Of a stretch of DNA of 64,000 nucleotides, positions 1 to 12,352 are shown piece by piece. The DNA is taken from NCBI GenBank assembly GCA_035610365.1, contig CM069432.1, positions 107,031,529-107,095,528 on the forward strand. The letters run 5' to 3'. This DNA is from Aquatica leii (taxonomy: Eukaryota; Arthropoda; Insecta; Coleoptera; Lampyridae). The notes under the pieces are model-generated. The model searched no databases and was not told the DNA's origin. It was given only the letters and a program-made list of their open reading frames with translations. Within the stretch, counting starts at the first letter, position 1; each line of letters begins with the position of its first letter. A program made the translations under genes and the position numbers.

Positions 1-1116
1 ATATATGTTCTAATATATTATTTTGGGGTCTCTTATTTTATTTTAGGCATATGTAAAGTATAACGGTGTCGGTGTTTAAATACGATCTCATTTTGTTAAT
101 GTAGTATTAAAAATTTAACTAAAACATACCTAAACTTAAATCTGAAGTCATACATAGAACATTATTGCGCAATATACTTATTAATATTGTTAAAGTAGTA
201 GTTAACTTTTTAATAGTAAACAGTATAATCTTGCGATACACGACCTAACATTGTACAATAACGTACGATCTTTGTGCTTAGTAAAACCATATTATTTATT
301 AACAATACAAACTGTAAAAACTGGCTACATTACACTAATTAAAGAAGGGATAGGCGCGAAATACAGAATTTAAACATGTCCTTACAAATGCTATAACTAC
401 AACTATCTACTGGTTAATGTCTTGAATTTTGAGAATAGTACTAGTTTGTAAATTGTTACTAAATAGTGCTTTTACACAATTGTAGCAGCTATGTATGAAA
501 ACTTTTACATACATTAGTGTCTACCTATATGAACAGGGTTTACTTTGTAGAGATTTCTGTTCTACTTCAAATTTAAGTTTTTCAAGAGATTTTTTTTTCA
601 TTTGGAAAATTAAACCATCTCTTTACTGTAAGATATGTTACAACAGTATAGCGTTTGACTTAACTGTTAAGTCTGTTGAACAAATCAAAGACTGGTAAGG
701 GTTATTCTCGTACTAGCCGTCGCAATATCATTAGAATAGGTTCATACCTACGTAAAGAAATGACATATTTTGCATTTTTTATATAAAATTTAAGTTTATA
801 GTAAAAAAAATAATGGCGTTATAGCTTCTAAAAATAAAAGTAAAATTAACGTTGCACACATCTTTATAGATACATCTATACAAATAATTTAAAAAGTATC
901 TGTATAACGAGGAGTGCGATTTTAGAAATTACTTTTTAAATTAATTATTGGTATAATCACATTATTTATTTATATCTTTAACCATAATGATAAGAAAAAA
1001 TTGCACATATTAAGTAATATCAAATACTTACACTATACAGTATTTAAAATAATTATTTGTTTCAGATAATACTAACAACTGAAACAATATAGGGATAGAG
1101 GTACTAACTTTGCAAT
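1..1116. other. AT-rich upstream region, no gene seen
   Basis: No coding potential or repeat family is recognisable. A pyrimidine tract ending in TTTCAG at 1060-1065, about 50 bases before the first ATG of the transporter gene, could be the acceptor of a 5'-UTR intron. This is inference only. Confidence 0.4.
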
Positions 1117-3281
1117 ATGGCTTTTAAACTTAATGTAGAAATTGTTAGTTTGTTGATATTTTTTGCATTGAACTTTTCTGGTAAGTGCATAATTAAAATA
1201 AACTATGGAAATGAAAACGCTGATTTTAGGAACAATTACCGGTGATTATGTAATATATACTACATGCTACGTTACTTTAGGATACAATCAGACCATTTGC
1301 GCTTTACTGGGAACAAATAACACTAACAATGAAACTGCTAAGCTAGAAGCGGAAGTACAACCGTTTGCCACAAGAATAACTACTACATCAGCTGTCATTG
1401 ATGCAACTTTTGCGCCATTGTTATGTTTCTTTTTAGGATCATGGAGTGACAAATTTGGTCGTAAACCCGTTATGTTGCTGGGAATTGCAGGTAAATTTTA
1501 TTACTATATCAGTTTTACACAAAAATCAATCAATTTAAACAATTAACATCTATTTTTATTCTACTTTAAGAAGTTAAATGCCTGTGTAATTATATACATT
1601 TATATATTTTTTATTTGTATATCCGCTTACGTTTGTTAAGTCTTTTAATTTGAGCCAACATAAACTTTCTTAATATTGGTGAAGTAGTTCATTGCTCTAA
1701 GTGGAGCCTTGTTTAAAATAATAATTGACATTAATTTATAATTTGTTAACTATTTTATTCGGTTAGTATTCTTTATTTATATTCCAATGTTTTAATTTTA
1801 GTTTTTAGTTATATATACTGACGATGCTAATTGTTATTAGCGAAACATGTATATTTTCTTAAAATAAAATATTAAAAAAATACAGAAAACTGTGGAGAAG
1901 ACTTTAAGAATAATAAAATATTATTTTAGAAACTTTCTTACATAACTTAGATTCAGTTAACTATTTAACTGCAGTTAACGACTAAAATTAATAAAGCTCA
2001 GTCAGAATCTTTCTGTATTTCAAAAAATCAATTCTTTTTTCTAAACATATTGTGAAAAAAAAATGAATGTTTTATTTTTTACAGGTAGTGCAGGATCTTA
2101 TTTAATAAAATGTATTATAAGTTCAATACCTGGCGTATCACCTTGGTTCATGCTTATTAGTTCTCTACCGTCAAGCATCACTGGCGGAATATCGGCAACT
2201 ATCACTGTCATGTTATGTTACATAGCTGACACCACAACAAATCAAGAAAGAGGTATTAAACTGTTTATATTTGAAGGAACTGTTGGTCTAGGGATGGTGG
2301 TATCAGCATTAACATGCACACTTGCATTAGATGCTCTCGGATATCCGGCAGTGTTTTTTATTTCTTTCGTATGTGCAGTACTTTCATGGATTTTTGTTTT
2401 TATATGTATACCAGAATCTGTGGAGAATCCAGAAAATGAGGTAAGCGCAATAAGCATTATGCAATATACCTGAGTTTTATATTTTAGAATAAATTCCGAC
2501 GTTTGTTTAATATTGAACTCTTAATAAGTACGATAAAAACCGTATTTAAACCGAGAGATCATTATGAAAGAGGTATACTCTTAACAACTTTTGCTTTACT
2601 TGCACTTACTGTTTTCTCATACTTTGGAGTTACTAGTGTATTATTTTTATATTTACGAAATAAATTTTCTTGGTCATTAGGACAATGTACTTTTTATACA
2701 AGCGTTATGAGTGTAGTAAGCATTGTTGGGGGAACTATTGGTATAGCGTTATTTTATAAAGTACTACAATTTAAAGAAGCTTCTATAATTTTATTAAGTT
2801 TATTTACATGCTTAATAGCAACTATGTTTCAAGGCTCGGCAAAAACTACTTTCGAGTTCTACATTTGTAAGTATTTCATGTTTTAACGTCTTTTTCTTAA
2901 ATTTGTTTTTATAGCTGGAAGTTTTAATCTTTTAAGTTCTACAGTTAGTCCAATGGGGCGCAATATAATATCGAAAATTATAGAAGTAGAAAACGTTGGG
3001 AAAGTGTTTTCAATCCTAATAACCATTGAGGCAATGTTTGCATTAGGTGGAAATTTGTTTTACACATTTATTTACAACAACACATTGACTACTTTACCGT
3101 CAGCTTTTTATTTTTTGACATCAGGGTTTTATGGTGTCAATATAATTTTACTTGGGTACGTATGAAAATCAATTTGGACCTCTAAAGCTTTATAATGCAT
3201 TATTTTAGCGTTATTCTGCTGTTCCAACGATATACCAATCAATTAATTTATGTAGACGTTTCTGAAGAATCGATTAATTAG
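1117..3281 (+). CDS. SLC46-like major facilitator transporter, six exons, complete (457 aa)
   Basis: Exons as read: 1117-1180, 1230-1490, 2085-2440, 2488-2866, 2915-3155 and 3209-3281 (TAG at 3279-3281). All introns are GT-AG with matching phases, and the coding length is 1374 nt. Introns are 49, 594, 47, 48 and 53 nt. The protein is a polytopic membrane protein of the SLC46 family, which includes the proton-coupled folate transporter. The MFS loop 2-3 signature SDKFGRKP lies near residues 93-100. The first extracellular loop has N-glycosylation sequons at N41, N51 and N55 and cysteines at 34 and 45, as is usual for this family. The middle of the protein (exon 4) carries the cytosolic loop and TM7-10. 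The start at 1117 is the only ATG in frame with the first splice and puts TM1 at the N terminus; family members usually have a somewhat longer N-terminal tail. Insects have many SLC46 paralogues with largely unknown substrates, so folate transport is not implied. No frame breaks are seen, unlike the surrounding transposons. Confidence 0.9.
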
Positions 3282-3342
3282 AAAAATATATGTTCGTTTT
3301 TTATAAAAATAATAAGAAATGATAATCGTAAAACGATTTTGA

Positions 3343-3348
3343 AATAAA
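3343..3348 (+). promoter_or_regulatory. candidate polyadenylation signal of the SLC46-like gene
   Basis: AATAAA lies about 60 bases after the stop codon at 3281. Such hexamers are frequent in DNA this AT-rich, so this is only a candidate. Confidence 0.35.
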
Positions 3349-3991
3349 TCTGTGATATTTGCGTAATTTTAGGTTAAGGACTGACAGTTTGATTTTCAAC
3401 TACTTCACATATTTTTGAAATATCCACCGTGTTTTGTACTTGACGTTTCTAAGGTTTTTTTGCATCACGCTTGAATATAAAATATAAAAGTAGCATAAAC
3501 TTTATAGTAATAAAATTATATAAAATAGAGTGTCTTTAAATTAACTGTTTTAAATGTTCTAACACAATTGTGCTTGTATATGACGTTTCGATATTATTTA
3601 AATAAAGTTAGTACTACTATAAAATAAAATTTTATTTTTAAGTATTGCATAATAATATAAATAATACATTTATTTGTATTATGTGATGCCTGTAATCAAG
3701 TTTATACGCTAAATCTCTAATGCTTTTACTATAACTCAATTAATAGTTTTAAACTTTTTAGGGCAGCAGAGACAAAGAACAATAACTTGGGTGTGACATT
3801 TGAGAGACGTTTTCTTTCTAGCTTGGATATTCAGTCGGCGTATTAGCAAATTTAGTTCTCAGATGAGTCTATAACTGGTTAACCGTTACTGCTTTTACTG
3901 TTCTTTCTCGTGGTCTTTTTCAGTTCACGCGCGTGTCATCTGAATTATATAATGCGCTTGCTACATGTCAGCAACTGATTGATCGAGTGTT
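3349..3991. other. AT-rich intergenic stretch
   Basis: No gene or recognisable repeat is seen. Base composition shifts to higher GC from about 3760, where a different, probably transposon-derived, segment begins. Confidence 0.4.
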
Positions 3992-4414
3992 GTGTGTGGA
4001 TTTGAAACCTTACTATTTCACGTCGTTTCTGATAGGTTATCTCGCTCAGTACCTATACTAGCAGCTGTTCATCTGTCTGAAATTTCCTCTGTTTTTATGC
4101 TTAATTTGTCGACTACTGATGGTTATTATAACAATATTCTTAAACATGTCTTGGATACTCATCATAAGTTTGAAAAATGGTCTGTGACGGATAATGTTCT
4201 TAATCTTTTTTCTTCTTGTTTTTCTGATATTGGAAAAATAGTAGTTCTTACTGAACAACGAACGAAAGTGATTCGTAACTATTACGGTTACGTAACCAAT
4301 CTTCCTGTCGCTAGACACTGTGGTGTTTCAAAAACTACGGTTAAAAATTTACAACGTTACTGCCCATACAGCACCCAATATTCTAAAGGTATGTCCACAC
4401 CAAAGAAACACTGA
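3992..4414 (+). CDS. unrecognised ORF, possibly a transposon fragment
   Basis: An open frame of about 140 codons without a clear ATG start: it opens with GTG, and the first internal ATG is near 4098. Composition is less AT-rich than the flanks. A stretch near the C-terminal end (VARHCGVSKTTVKNLQRY) looks like a helix-turn-helix of the kind found in transposases, but I cannot assign a family. The upstream DNA (3760-3990) has similar composition and may be part of the same segment. It lies just before a Harbinger remnant, which suggests a transposon context. It may not be a gene. Confidence 0.2.
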   Translation: MCGFETLLFHVVSDRLSRSVPILAAVHLSEISSVFMLNLSTTDGYYNNILKHVLDTHHKFEKWSVTDNVLNLFSSCFSDIGKIVVLTEQRTKVIRNYYGYVTNLPVARHCGVSKTTVKNLQRYCPYSTQYSKGMSTPKKH

Positions 4415-4586
4415 GGAACATTTTGTTGCTGGTTTCCGTAACCTGTCTATAGAAACAGAAACAAAATTACGGTAAACATTCTGTCTACACCAAAGAAACT
4501 CATTTCAGTCACAGTATCATTGTGTTGTTGCAACAAGAAACGTCCCATCTACATCAGTGCAGTGTGTATTTCAATATCCGTAAACA

Positions 4587-5039
4587 ATGTGGTGCGACGA
4601 TGATTTACAGGCAGCAGTTGCTGCTATTGTTATTATTTTGAAAAAACAGAAAAAACGAGCCCGTAAATGTTGGACTAGGCAGACTCTTTTAGAAAGAGAG
4701 ACACACGGTGTCGTACATCTGATGAGTTCATTAAAGAAAGATGATTTAATATCAGAATGCAGGATTGATAATGGAAATATAAAAAACTTTTGTCGTATGA
4801 GTAGCACTGATTTGGAATGGTTACTGTGCAAAATTAGTTCTTTAATTCCCAAGGAAGACACGAACTATAGAGCTGCTATATCTCCATTGAAATGTCTACT
4901 GGTAACACTTCGATTTCTTGCGACGGGAGATTCATATACCTCTCTGATGTACTTATTTCGAATCTCCAAACAAGCAATTTCGTTAGTTGTACCAGAAGTC
5001 TGTGATGCTATTATATTAGTTCTTGAAGATCAAATTTAG
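4587..5039 (+). pseudogene. PIF/Harbinger (HARBI1/ALP1-like) transposase, N-terminal part, truncated
   Basis: About 150 codons match the N-terminal half of Harbinger-type DDE transposases (HARBI1/ALP1-like): a basic N terminus, then the FCRMSSTDLEWLL region and the very typical LRFLATGDSYTSLMYLFRIS stretch followed by KQAISLVVPEVC. The DDE catalytic region that should follow is absent. The frame stops at 5037-5039, six bases before the LTR of Gypsy element A begins at 5046. The 3' part is therefore missing, presumably displaced or lost when the Gypsy element arrived or was rearranged. No matching C-terminal half is visible beyond the far end of the Gypsy element at 24914. Direct repeats of ACCAAAGAAAC upstream (about 4400 and 4490) could belong to the Harbinger terminal region. 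Confidence 0.8.
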
Positions 5040-5045
5040 GTAAGT

Positions 5046-6133
5046 CGTTACGGTAAGAATTATGGGTAACTAAATTTAAATGAAGCGATGCCCGCAGTAG
5101 CTCGGTTCTTGTAGGCAAAATGGGGTGGGTTAGAAATTGTGAGGGGAATATTTAAATCAAAGATGTCGTGGTAGATAAAATTAGTCAAATAGTGATTAGA
5201 AATTGTTAGAAATGGGCGCCACACAATTTGTCTAGTTACGGTCCTGTTAAGTAAATTGTAAAAGTTTAACAGGGCTCTAGTAGTAGCGAAGGGTTGCTGA
5301 AAAAAAAAACGGGGAAGGTTATGCAATAAATAGCAATCAGTAAATTTGATGTAAATATAATGAATTTAGAATAAATAGCAATTTACAAAATAATCAATAA
5401 AATATTCAATTTTGAATTATGCAAACAAAATATGCGTGAAGTTGAGTAAAACAATCGATAATGGATTTCAAATATTACAAAAATACAGGATCTAAATTAC
5501 CTTGTGTTAAAACAAAAGTAGTAAAACTAATTTAATTATGTTAGGTTCGCAAAACAAACAACAACAAAAAATTTAATTTGGGGCAGCGATCGTTATTCGA
5601 CAAGACAGTAATTTCAAATTTGAAATACAAAAAAAAAATTACCTTATTACTTCGCTGATGGAACTCCGTGCACGGTATTTCCAGTCGAAGTTTCCTTAAA
5701 TAAAATATTTAAAACAAACAATTGGCCGTCGGCAAATAACAGCCGAGAATTAGAGTTCGGTTCAAGTTTACTATCTCGTAGATCAGGAGATGCGCGACCA
5801 AATTTATGTAGGTTAATAGGTCAGTTACAATTACGTTATAAGTCAACAAAGTTCAAGGTAAATCAGATAACAACTTTTTATAGAAACAAAGAGAAATTAA
5901 ATTAAGTAAATTAAGCCAAAGTTTAAATAACAAAAGTGAATTTTAAATAGCAAAAAAAAATTGTAAAATTTTAAAGTATAAGGAAAAGTTCTTGAATTTC
6001 TAAAGTTGATTAAGCAAGTAGGATTTTGATTAAAAGTTCAATGTAGAAAATCAAATCTTTGAGATTTGCACAAATATGAATTAATTCACAATAAAACGAA
6101 GGTTAACCGTTGTTTTTTTTTTCACTTAGCGTC
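5046..6133 (-). repeat. Gypsy A 3' LTR, first part (before the BEL insertion)
   Basis: Bases 5046-5620 match 21054-21610 closely, and 5850-5990 match 24020-24160. Together with 13627-14409 this makes the outer LTR copy. The terminal T of the expected TG/CA end is a C here (5046). The stretch 5624-5850 has no counterpart in the other LTR copy, where a Penelope-like element took its place. Confidence 0.8.
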
Positions 6134-6356
6134 TGTGGAAAAGAAGGACGACTTCGTGTGCGCCGCAACTAATGAGTTGATGCTTGAAGAAAGAAAGTGG
6201 GAATAGTAAATGATAAGAAATTGAATTATTGAATTACCTGTGTTACGTTAAAACGATACAGAACGTATTCTTTAGTTTCCTTTATAATTACATATTTAGT
6301 CAATAAATTACTTACTTGCAAAACCTTTTATTAGTTCGTTTACTATTTATTTCACA
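6134..6356 (+). repeat. BEL/Pao 5' LTR
   Basis: A 223-bp direct repeat of 13399-13621 in which I see no difference between the copies. It begins TGTGG and ends TTCACA. Confidence 0.95.
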
Positions 6357-6358
6357 TT

Positions 6359-6376
6359 TGGTGCCGAAACCCGGGA
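6359..6376 (+). other. BEL/Pao primer-binding site
   Basis: TGGTGCCGAAACCCGGGA starts two bases after the 5' LTR. It begins with TGG, the complement of a tRNA CCA end, and this is the usual position. I do not assign the tRNA. Confidence 0.8.
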
Positions 6377-6450
6377 AAGCGCGAATTAGCGGAAAAACCG
6401 GAACGTAAACGTGTGTTCAACGATAGTAAAAACGTACAAAAGAAAGTGTA

Positions 6451-7700
6451 ATGGAGCGCGCTGTTAGAGCAAGTTGTAGAGGACAATTGACTAAATTAAT
6501 AAATAACGCTAAGGATAAATTATTGAATGCTAAAGAGGATTTTAACGAGTTAATTGTGATTCGCGAAAGAATTAAAGGTGCGAGTGAAAGTCTTGAAAGT
6601 GCTAACCAACAAATGGTGTCGATAATTCAAGCAGAAGACTATGAGGAGGAGTTTGATAGGGTGTTGGAGTACCAGGATCAAGTCACCGAAATACTCTCTA
6701 GGTTACAAATACAAATCGACCATGTAACTAATCAAAACGAAGAACAAAGTGCGTTACGTGCAGGAAGCGAGGCCGCCAGCTCAAGTTTAAGAATTCAACT
6801 ATCACACCCACCTCAAGGAAATGAAGGTAAAAGTACTGTTAAGTTACCTAAATTAGAGCTGCGCAAATTCAGGGGTGAATTAGAAGATTGGACTTTATTT
6901 TGGGAACAGTTTCGAACAGGGGATTCATGACAACGCGTCCCTAGACGCCGTTGCTAAATTCAGCTATTTAGAGCAATCGCTAATCGGTAAAGCTGCAGCG
7001 ACAATTAGTGGTCTAACACCGTCTGAAAAGTCTTATAAGGACGCTGTCGATTTGTTAAAACACGAATACGGTAATCAACAACGAATAATTGATAGTCACG
7101 TGCAAAAACTCTTAGCGATAACGCCTATTAAAAGTAAGATTGATTCTGTAGGTTTACGTAGCTTATACAATACTACTTCGTCAATTACTCGCAATTTATC
7201 GTCATTGGGAGTGAACGCGAACGAATACGGGATGATAGTTAAATCTGTTATTCTTAACTCTATGCCTTATGCAATGCGAATCGATTATTATAAACATCAC
7301 CCTAACGAAACTAACGTAGATATTTCCGAACAAATTACTATTTTGTTAAATTATTTAAAGTTAGAAGTCGAGGCACTTGAAATCGCACAATCACCTCAAA
7401 GTTCAAGCGTGCCCTCTGTGTCTGTTACAAATCGCGACGGAAGACGCAAAGAAAGCGACAATCGAAAATTTGATCGTAAAGCAACACGCAATGAATATAC
7501 CACAGCAGGACTGCTGGCAACAATTAACGAATGCATCTTTTGCAAATCTAAAAATCACATTACGGAGAAATTCAATAACGCTAATGTTACGCTTCAACAA
7601 AAAAGGGATATTTTGAAAAAAAAATAATCGTTGCTACCGGTGTTCTAAGCCAAACCATAACTCTAAAACGTGTAAAAATAAAGTTTCTTGTGACAATTGT
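6451..7700 (+). pseudogene. BEL/Pao gag, frame-broken
   Basis: The ATG at 6451 opens a frame of 159 codons with a coiled-coil-rich N terminus and then the DUF1759 signature (KLPKLELRKFRGELEDWTLF followed by a WEQF motif). The frame stops at about 6930, but coding similarity goes on in another frame (hydrophobic SYLEQSLIGKAA, then LLKHEYGN and SVILNSMP) up to 7627. A cysteine-rich segment with a CxxC..H pattern begins near 7540 and continues past a run of A residues at 7612-7626, where a second frame break occurs. This is the nucleocapsid-like zinc-knuckle region. Both breaks look like single-base indels, the second in a homopolymer. In an intact element gag would run straight into pol. Confidence 0.85.
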
Positions 7701-10700
7701 CATTATCGACATATAACGTCCTTGTGTGATCCTGATTACAGGAAAGGTGAAAATAAATCTAATACGTCCACAAGTTTGTTTACAAAAACTTACGATAATA
7801 ACCACCAAGTGTATTTACAAACTGCAAAAGCGTATATTTCCTCAATCGATACCGTAAATTCAAATGCTTTTGTCCGCATTATCCTCGACGGCGGATCGCA
7901 GCTATCGTACGTTAAAAAAGACGTATCACGAAAATTAGGATTAAAAATACTTGGTACGCGCAAGTTATCAGTGATGCCGTTTGGATGTAACGATAAAATA
8001 GCACCCAAATTATATGACATTGTTGAATTAAGGTTGACGTCTCAATACAATGACGAGTCACTTTCGATAACAGCAATCGAAGTTCCTGATATCTGTATCG
8101 ATTCATTTCCAATACCCAACGTGGTTCATGCAACGATAAATACTTTAAATTTAGCAGATATTTCAATTGGAAACGTACCTACTATAAACGGAATTGTTTT
8201 ATTGATAGGAGCCGATAATTACTGGAGAGTAACGACCGGCGAATTTATTAGATTATCAGAAGATTTGACTGCAATAAATACAAAGTTGGGTTGGACTCTT
8301 CAAGGACCGAATATTAACGAATCGACTAGCGTAAACACAAGCGTTGTATCTACGTTACATATTAATGTGATAGACGAAAAACTTGACATAAGTATGAATC
8401 AATTTTGGGACCTAGAAACTATTGGAATTAACGATAAGGAGTCACAGAACGAATTTACCGACGAATTTATCAAGAAACAGATTGTACAAAAAGATAATCG
8501 TTTCGAAGTAGCGCTTCCTTGGAAGAACAACTGTGCCATCGACAGCAACTATGACGGTGCATTATCGCGAATGAAAAATCTAATGTTTAAACTTTTCAAA
8601 AACTCTCGTTTAATCGATTACGATAAGGAAATACGCCAACTAGTAGACAACAAATTTGCTGAAAAAGTTCCCGCGAAGTGCATTTCTGGTAAAACATATT
8701 ATATGCCTCATCGACCTGTGTATCGCGAGGACAAGACAACGTCAAGAATTCGTGTAGTGTTTGACGCGTCATCTCACGCGCCCGGTTTCCCATCGTTAAA
8801 CGAACTTCTGCATCCAGGTGAAAATCTAGTGCAAGACTTAATGACAATTTTATTAAACTTTCGTGTTGGTAGTATCGCAATAACGGCCGACATTGAAAAA
8901 GCGTTCTTACAGATACAATTGTGTGAACAAGATCGGGACTGCCACCGATTTTTGTGGTACAAGAATCCAATTACCGATGTAAATAATTTACCGCCTGTAC
9001 AAAAATATCGAATGGCTAGAGTGACCTTTGGTGTAACAAGTAGTCCGTTTTTGTTATCAGCCACTTTAAAAAAATTATTTACCATTGAATCATCGTGTTA
9101 TTCGGAAACTGCACATAGTTTATCGCGTTCCTTCTACGTCGATGATTTGGTCTTAACCGTGAACTCATTTAAAAGTGCGATCAAATTATATCGTGAATCT
9201 AAAGAGATCCTTAAAAAAGGTGGAATGAATTTACGTAAGTGGTGTACAAACGATCGCAAATTTCAAGCTTTCCTTAACGAATATGAAAGCGAATCTAACG
9301 TGCAATCGTGTCCGAAGGTGCTAGGCTTGCAATGGGACATGGCGAGTGACAGTTTGTATTTACATTTAACGTCAACAGTTGCATTTATTAACGAAAACCC
9401 AAGTTGTACGAAACGAAACATTTTACAAACTATTGGACGTGTCTATGACCCTTTAGGTATTTTAGCACCATTCACAATAAAAGCTAAAATTTTGTTACAA
9501 ATCGCGTGGAAAATGAAAATTGACTGGGATACTGAATTACCCTCAGAATATTTTAGTGAATGGCGCAACTGGTGTAACGATTTAGTAAGCTTATCTTCTT
9601 ACAACATTCCTAGAAACGTTGCATTAAATACGAACTCCAAATTTGAGTTACATTTATTTTCCGATGCAAGTAAAGCGGCATACGGCGCTGTTGCATTTAT
9701 TCGTGAATTGTCTGAAAATAATGTAAGTGTAAAATTTTTAATTGCTAAAAATCGTGTGGCTCCAATTAAAGGTACTAACAATAGTGACTTAACGCTACCA
9801 AAACTTGAATTAACTGCTGCTTTGTGCGCGTCTAGATTAAAAAACTTTATTGTTAAAAATGTAAATTTAAAATTTGACACTGTAAATTTGTGGACTGACT
9901 CTAAGATAACGTTGTATTGGATAATCGGTGACGCGTCTAAATGGAAAACGTATATTTACAATCGTGTTATTGAAATACAAAATTTAACAAAAAACTGTGT
10001 TTGGAGGCATTGTTCCGGTAACATAAACCCTGCTGATTTGTTAACGCGCGGTGTGCGAGCAAGTGAACTTAGTAAATCTAAAATTTGGCTTAATGGACCA
10101 GAAATACTATCGCGTTTAGACAGTAACTGGTCGATTGATAATAATAATTGTGACGATTTTAACGAAACTGTAGTTTGCGCTGCTAGTTTAAACCAAACGG
10201 AAACACATGAGTTAGAACCAATTTTTTCTCTTGAAAATTACGAACATTTAGAGAAATGTTTAAGAGTTACTGCGTATGTGAAACGCGTGTTTCGTAAAAG
10301 AAAAAAATTATCTTTAGTATTAGCTGCCGAAGAGCTTAACGATGCCGAGGCTTATTGGATCAAGCACGTTCAATACAGCATTTTTAATCAAGAAATAGAA
10401 GATCTAAAGAAACATAAATTTGTCAACAAGAAATCGTCTATTTATAAATTAATGCCATTTTTGGATGAAACTGGTGTCTTTAGGATTAAGACTCGGCTAC
10501 AAGAATCAGAACTCTCTTATGAAACCGCAAATCCAATTATTCTACCAAAGAAATCAATTTTTGTCCAAAAGTTAATATGGAAAATTCATAATCGTTGCTT
10601 CCACAGTGGAACTAATTTAACACTTGCCGAAATTAGAAAACGATTTTGGATTATACAAACGATCAAATCACTCCTAAGCAAGTGCGTCGTCTGTAAAAAG

Positions 10701-11580
10701 TTGCGTGGAAAGCCAGGACAAGAATCCTTTGCACCTTTACCGAGAGAAAGAGCTTCGATGTCACATCCGTTTGAAAATACTGGTGTAGACTTTGCAGGAC
10801 CATTGTATGTGTTAAGTGGAGTTAATGAAAAGCAAAAATCTTATTTAATGATTTTAACCTGTGCCGTTACGCGCGCCGTTCATTTAGAGTTGGTGCTAGA
10901 CATTACTACGGATAGTTGCCTCCGAGGTTTTCGACGATTTGTTGCCAGACGAGGAGTGCCGAGTACCGTGTTTTCTGAAAATGCAAAAACTTTCAAACGA
11001 GCTTCACTCGAGATAAGCACGCTTTATAAAAATCTGGAAGGCGAGACTGTATCTAACTTTTTTTCATACCAACGTATCAAATGGAAATTTATAATTGAAC
11101 GAGCCGCATGGTGGGGTGGATTTTGGGAAAGGCTTATTAAAACGGTTAAAGATAGCCTCAGATTCGCCTTAGGGAAATCCCTGGTTTACGTCGATGAGTT
11201 GCAAACGATTTTAACGGAAATAGAAGCTACGGTGAACTCGAGACCGCTGACATACATTGATAACGACGTAGATAACTTATCTATATTATCTCCTTCAAGT
11301 TTTTTATTGGGAAATACACGTTCATGTATTTTACCTAATGTTGAAGTTAATGTGAATCGAGAAGCAATTCTGCTAAAATGGAAAGAACGTGTAACGAAAC
11401 CGATTGTGATGTCCGTATTTGTATTAGAATTGTGTAAAAATCCCGTCAAATACGCGTGGACTTCGACCTCGTCGCGTCTACAAGAGTTCGTGATCGCGCA
11501 GACGAAGAATCCCTACTCTAAGTGACCACCGAAGCGTGACCACCAACCGTATAAAATAGCATGCATCACCGGGAAAATCT

Positions 11581-11801
11581 ATCTATCTTTACCAGTTCTC
11601 CTCGTGTTTACCTGGAAATATAACCGTCCTGAACCGTCCGAAAAATATTAACAACCCGCACCGTACCTGACAATTCTCCTGATTCACGATAATCTATTTT
11701 TACCAGTTCTCCTTGTGTTTACCTGGAAATATAACCGTCCTGAACCGTCCAAAAATATTAACAACCTGCACCGTACCTGACAATTCTCCTGATTCACGAT
11801 T
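11581..11801. repeat. two tandem copies of a 111-bp repeat inside the solo LTR
   Basis: ACCAGTTCTCCTCGTG at 11591 recurs as ACCAGTTCTCCTTGTG at 11702, and the similarity holds for about 110 bp, with only a few differences. Confidence 0.85.
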
Positions 11802-12090
11802 TACCATTTGCACCCGAATATTTCATTCATTTTGTACCGCAATCATATTCGTTACATTTTGTATCATCATCATCATCGTTCATTCATTCCGTACCTCTTG
11901 CATGTACCTTGTCCTGTCACTTGTTCCGAGTGTATTCATCGCCAGCACCTGTAGTTGTAAGTAACCACCATTTTATACCAGTATTGATCGATTTTATTTT
12001 ATTTTACCTGAATGATCCTTTTTAATTTAGTTATTTCATATACATCCCTGTTGTAAATAATTTCTCTGATCTACAAGTTCTTGCTGGGGC

Positions 12091-12352
12091 TAGTGTGGAC
12101 AGTGGCTAACTGCCGATAGTTACACTAGCCAACGCAATCTCCGTATTGGGTCGTTTGACCTCTAAAAGCCTCCGAGAACATAATTACTTGTTGGTGGACA
12201 CTGGCTAACCGCCGATAGTTACCTGAGTAATCATTACACCGAAACCTCCCAGTAAACCCTGTGAATACACTTTATAGTAGAATTACTTGTTGGTGGACAC
12301 CGGCTAACCGCCGATAGTTACCTGAGTAATCATTACACCGAAACCTTGTTAC
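12091..12352. repeat. 99-bp tandem repeat inside the solo LTR
   Basis: AATTACTTGTTGGTGGACAC starts at 12182 and again at 12281 with near-identical sequence following. A shorter related block with GGCTAACTGCCGATAGTTAC lies at about 12100. Confidence 0.8.

Noticed and set aside
495-698. 67-codon open frame
   Set aside because: AT-rich chance frame with no domain, no splice context and no similarity to known families.
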